Assembly (NCBI GenBank): GCA_034927285.1
Contig: JAYFQF010000054.1
Span: forward strand, 1 to 24,055
Direction of reading: 5' to 3'
Source: JAYFQF01 sp034927285
GTDB taxonomy: Bacteria > Bacillota > Peptococcia > DRI-13 > UBA5745
Length of the DNA stretch: 24,055 bases
A program made the translations under genes and the position numbers. Positions 23,884-24,055 of this stretch are shown piece after piece (position 1 is the first letter of the stretch; each line of letters opens with the position of its first letter). The notes beneath the pieces were generated by a model, which was not told the DNA's origin, did not search any database, and was given only the letters and a program-made list of their open reading frames with translations.

Positions 23884-24054
23884 TTATGCTATACCGGTTT
23901 CTCTGATCTTTTCTATTACGGGCTTTGCCAGCCGGTTTACTTCATCTTCGTTGATCCGGCAGGGAGAGGTTTGCTTTCGCGTGGTTGGATCGTCCGAAGA
24001 AAAAAATTCAGCGATATGCTGGTCTATCAGTATGGAGGGCTGCTTTCCTGTTCT
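23884..24054 (-). CDS. 3' end of an unrecognised gene (partial, runs off the window)
   Basis: A minus-strand frame is open from the window edge to TAA at 23886-23884 and encodes the last 56 residues of a protein, ending RLAKPVIEKIRETGIA. It is charged and soluble-looking, with no recognised domain. The terminator-like hairpin downstream and the clean stop support it as a real C-terminus, but the visible part is too short to name. Confidence 0.5.
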   Translation of the reverse strand, partial: RTGKQPSILIDQHIAEFFSSDDPTTRKQTSPCRINEDEVNRLAKPVIEKIRETGIA

Positions 24055-24055
24055 T

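Noticed and set aside
1..24055. CRISPR array, rRNA genes, prophage structural genes, toxin-antitoxin pair
   Set aside because: No regularly spaced repeats, no rRNA-like sequence, no phage structural or integrase genes and no convincing small paired ORFs were seen on either strand.

Overview
The window looks like chromosomal DNA of an anaerobic member of the Bacillota (Clostridia or a related class). The grounds are strong GGAGG-type ribosome binding sites, an OpuC-type osmoprotectant transporter, a PucR-type regulator, an Fe-S flavin ene-reductase and a tRNA with encoded CCA. This placement is inferred from gene content; no phylogenetic marker is present. Most of the window is moderately GC-rich. 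The stretch from about 7.0 to 11.1 kb is visibly more AT-rich and carries mobile-element DNA, so it reads as an accessory segment inserted into an otherwise ordinary chromosome.

Layout. (1) 1-3.66 kb: a strong terminator from a gene outside the window, an unrecognised 409-aa protein on the minus strand, and a divergent methyl-accepting chemotaxis protein with a near-consensus promoter and its own terminator. (2) 3.76-5.6 kb, minus strand: an OLD-family ATPase/Toprim nuclease gene, broken in two by an apparent one-base loss near 5070. (3) 5.86-6.98 kb: an ArsB/CitM/NhaD-like membrane transporter. (4) 7.0-11.1 kb, accessory: a short orphan ORF, a membrane-anchored XRE regulator, nested inverted repeats, a two-TM protein gene also split by an apparent one-base frameshift, a complete IS3-family element with an A_AAA_AAC frameshift site, and repeats that look like the end of a second insertion sequence. 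(5) 11.18 kb: tRNA-Ala(CGC).

(6) 11.5-17.8 kb: a catabolic group. It holds an acetoacetate decarboxylase-family enzyme, a convergent PucR-type regulator, a divergent two-gene operon (Fe-S ene-reductase of the 2,4-dienoyl-CoA reductase/enoate reductase/BaiCD type, then a short-chain dehydrogenase) and an acetamidase/formamidase-family hydrolase on the opposite strand. Decarboxylase, ene-reductase and dehydrogenase around one PucR regulator suggest reductive breakdown of an unsaturated keto compound; the substrate cannot be read from the sequence. (7) 18.1-20.2 kb: aspartate ammonia-lyase and a divergent Lrp/AsnC regulator, which probably controls it. (8) 20.27-23.62 kb, minus strand: a four-gene OpuC-like glycine betaine/choline/carnitine ABC transporter (ATPase with CBS domains, two permeases coupled by ATGA overlaps, and a substrate-binding lipoprotein last). 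(9) The right edge holds the 3' end of an unrecognised minus-strand gene.

I did not find a clear new multi-gene system. The leads most worth following are the two genes broken in the same way (OLD nuclease and two-TM protein), the ene-reductase/decarboxylase/SDR cluster with its PucR regulator, and a possible internally deleted IS sitting in the loop of a terminator hairpin at 16.8 kb.
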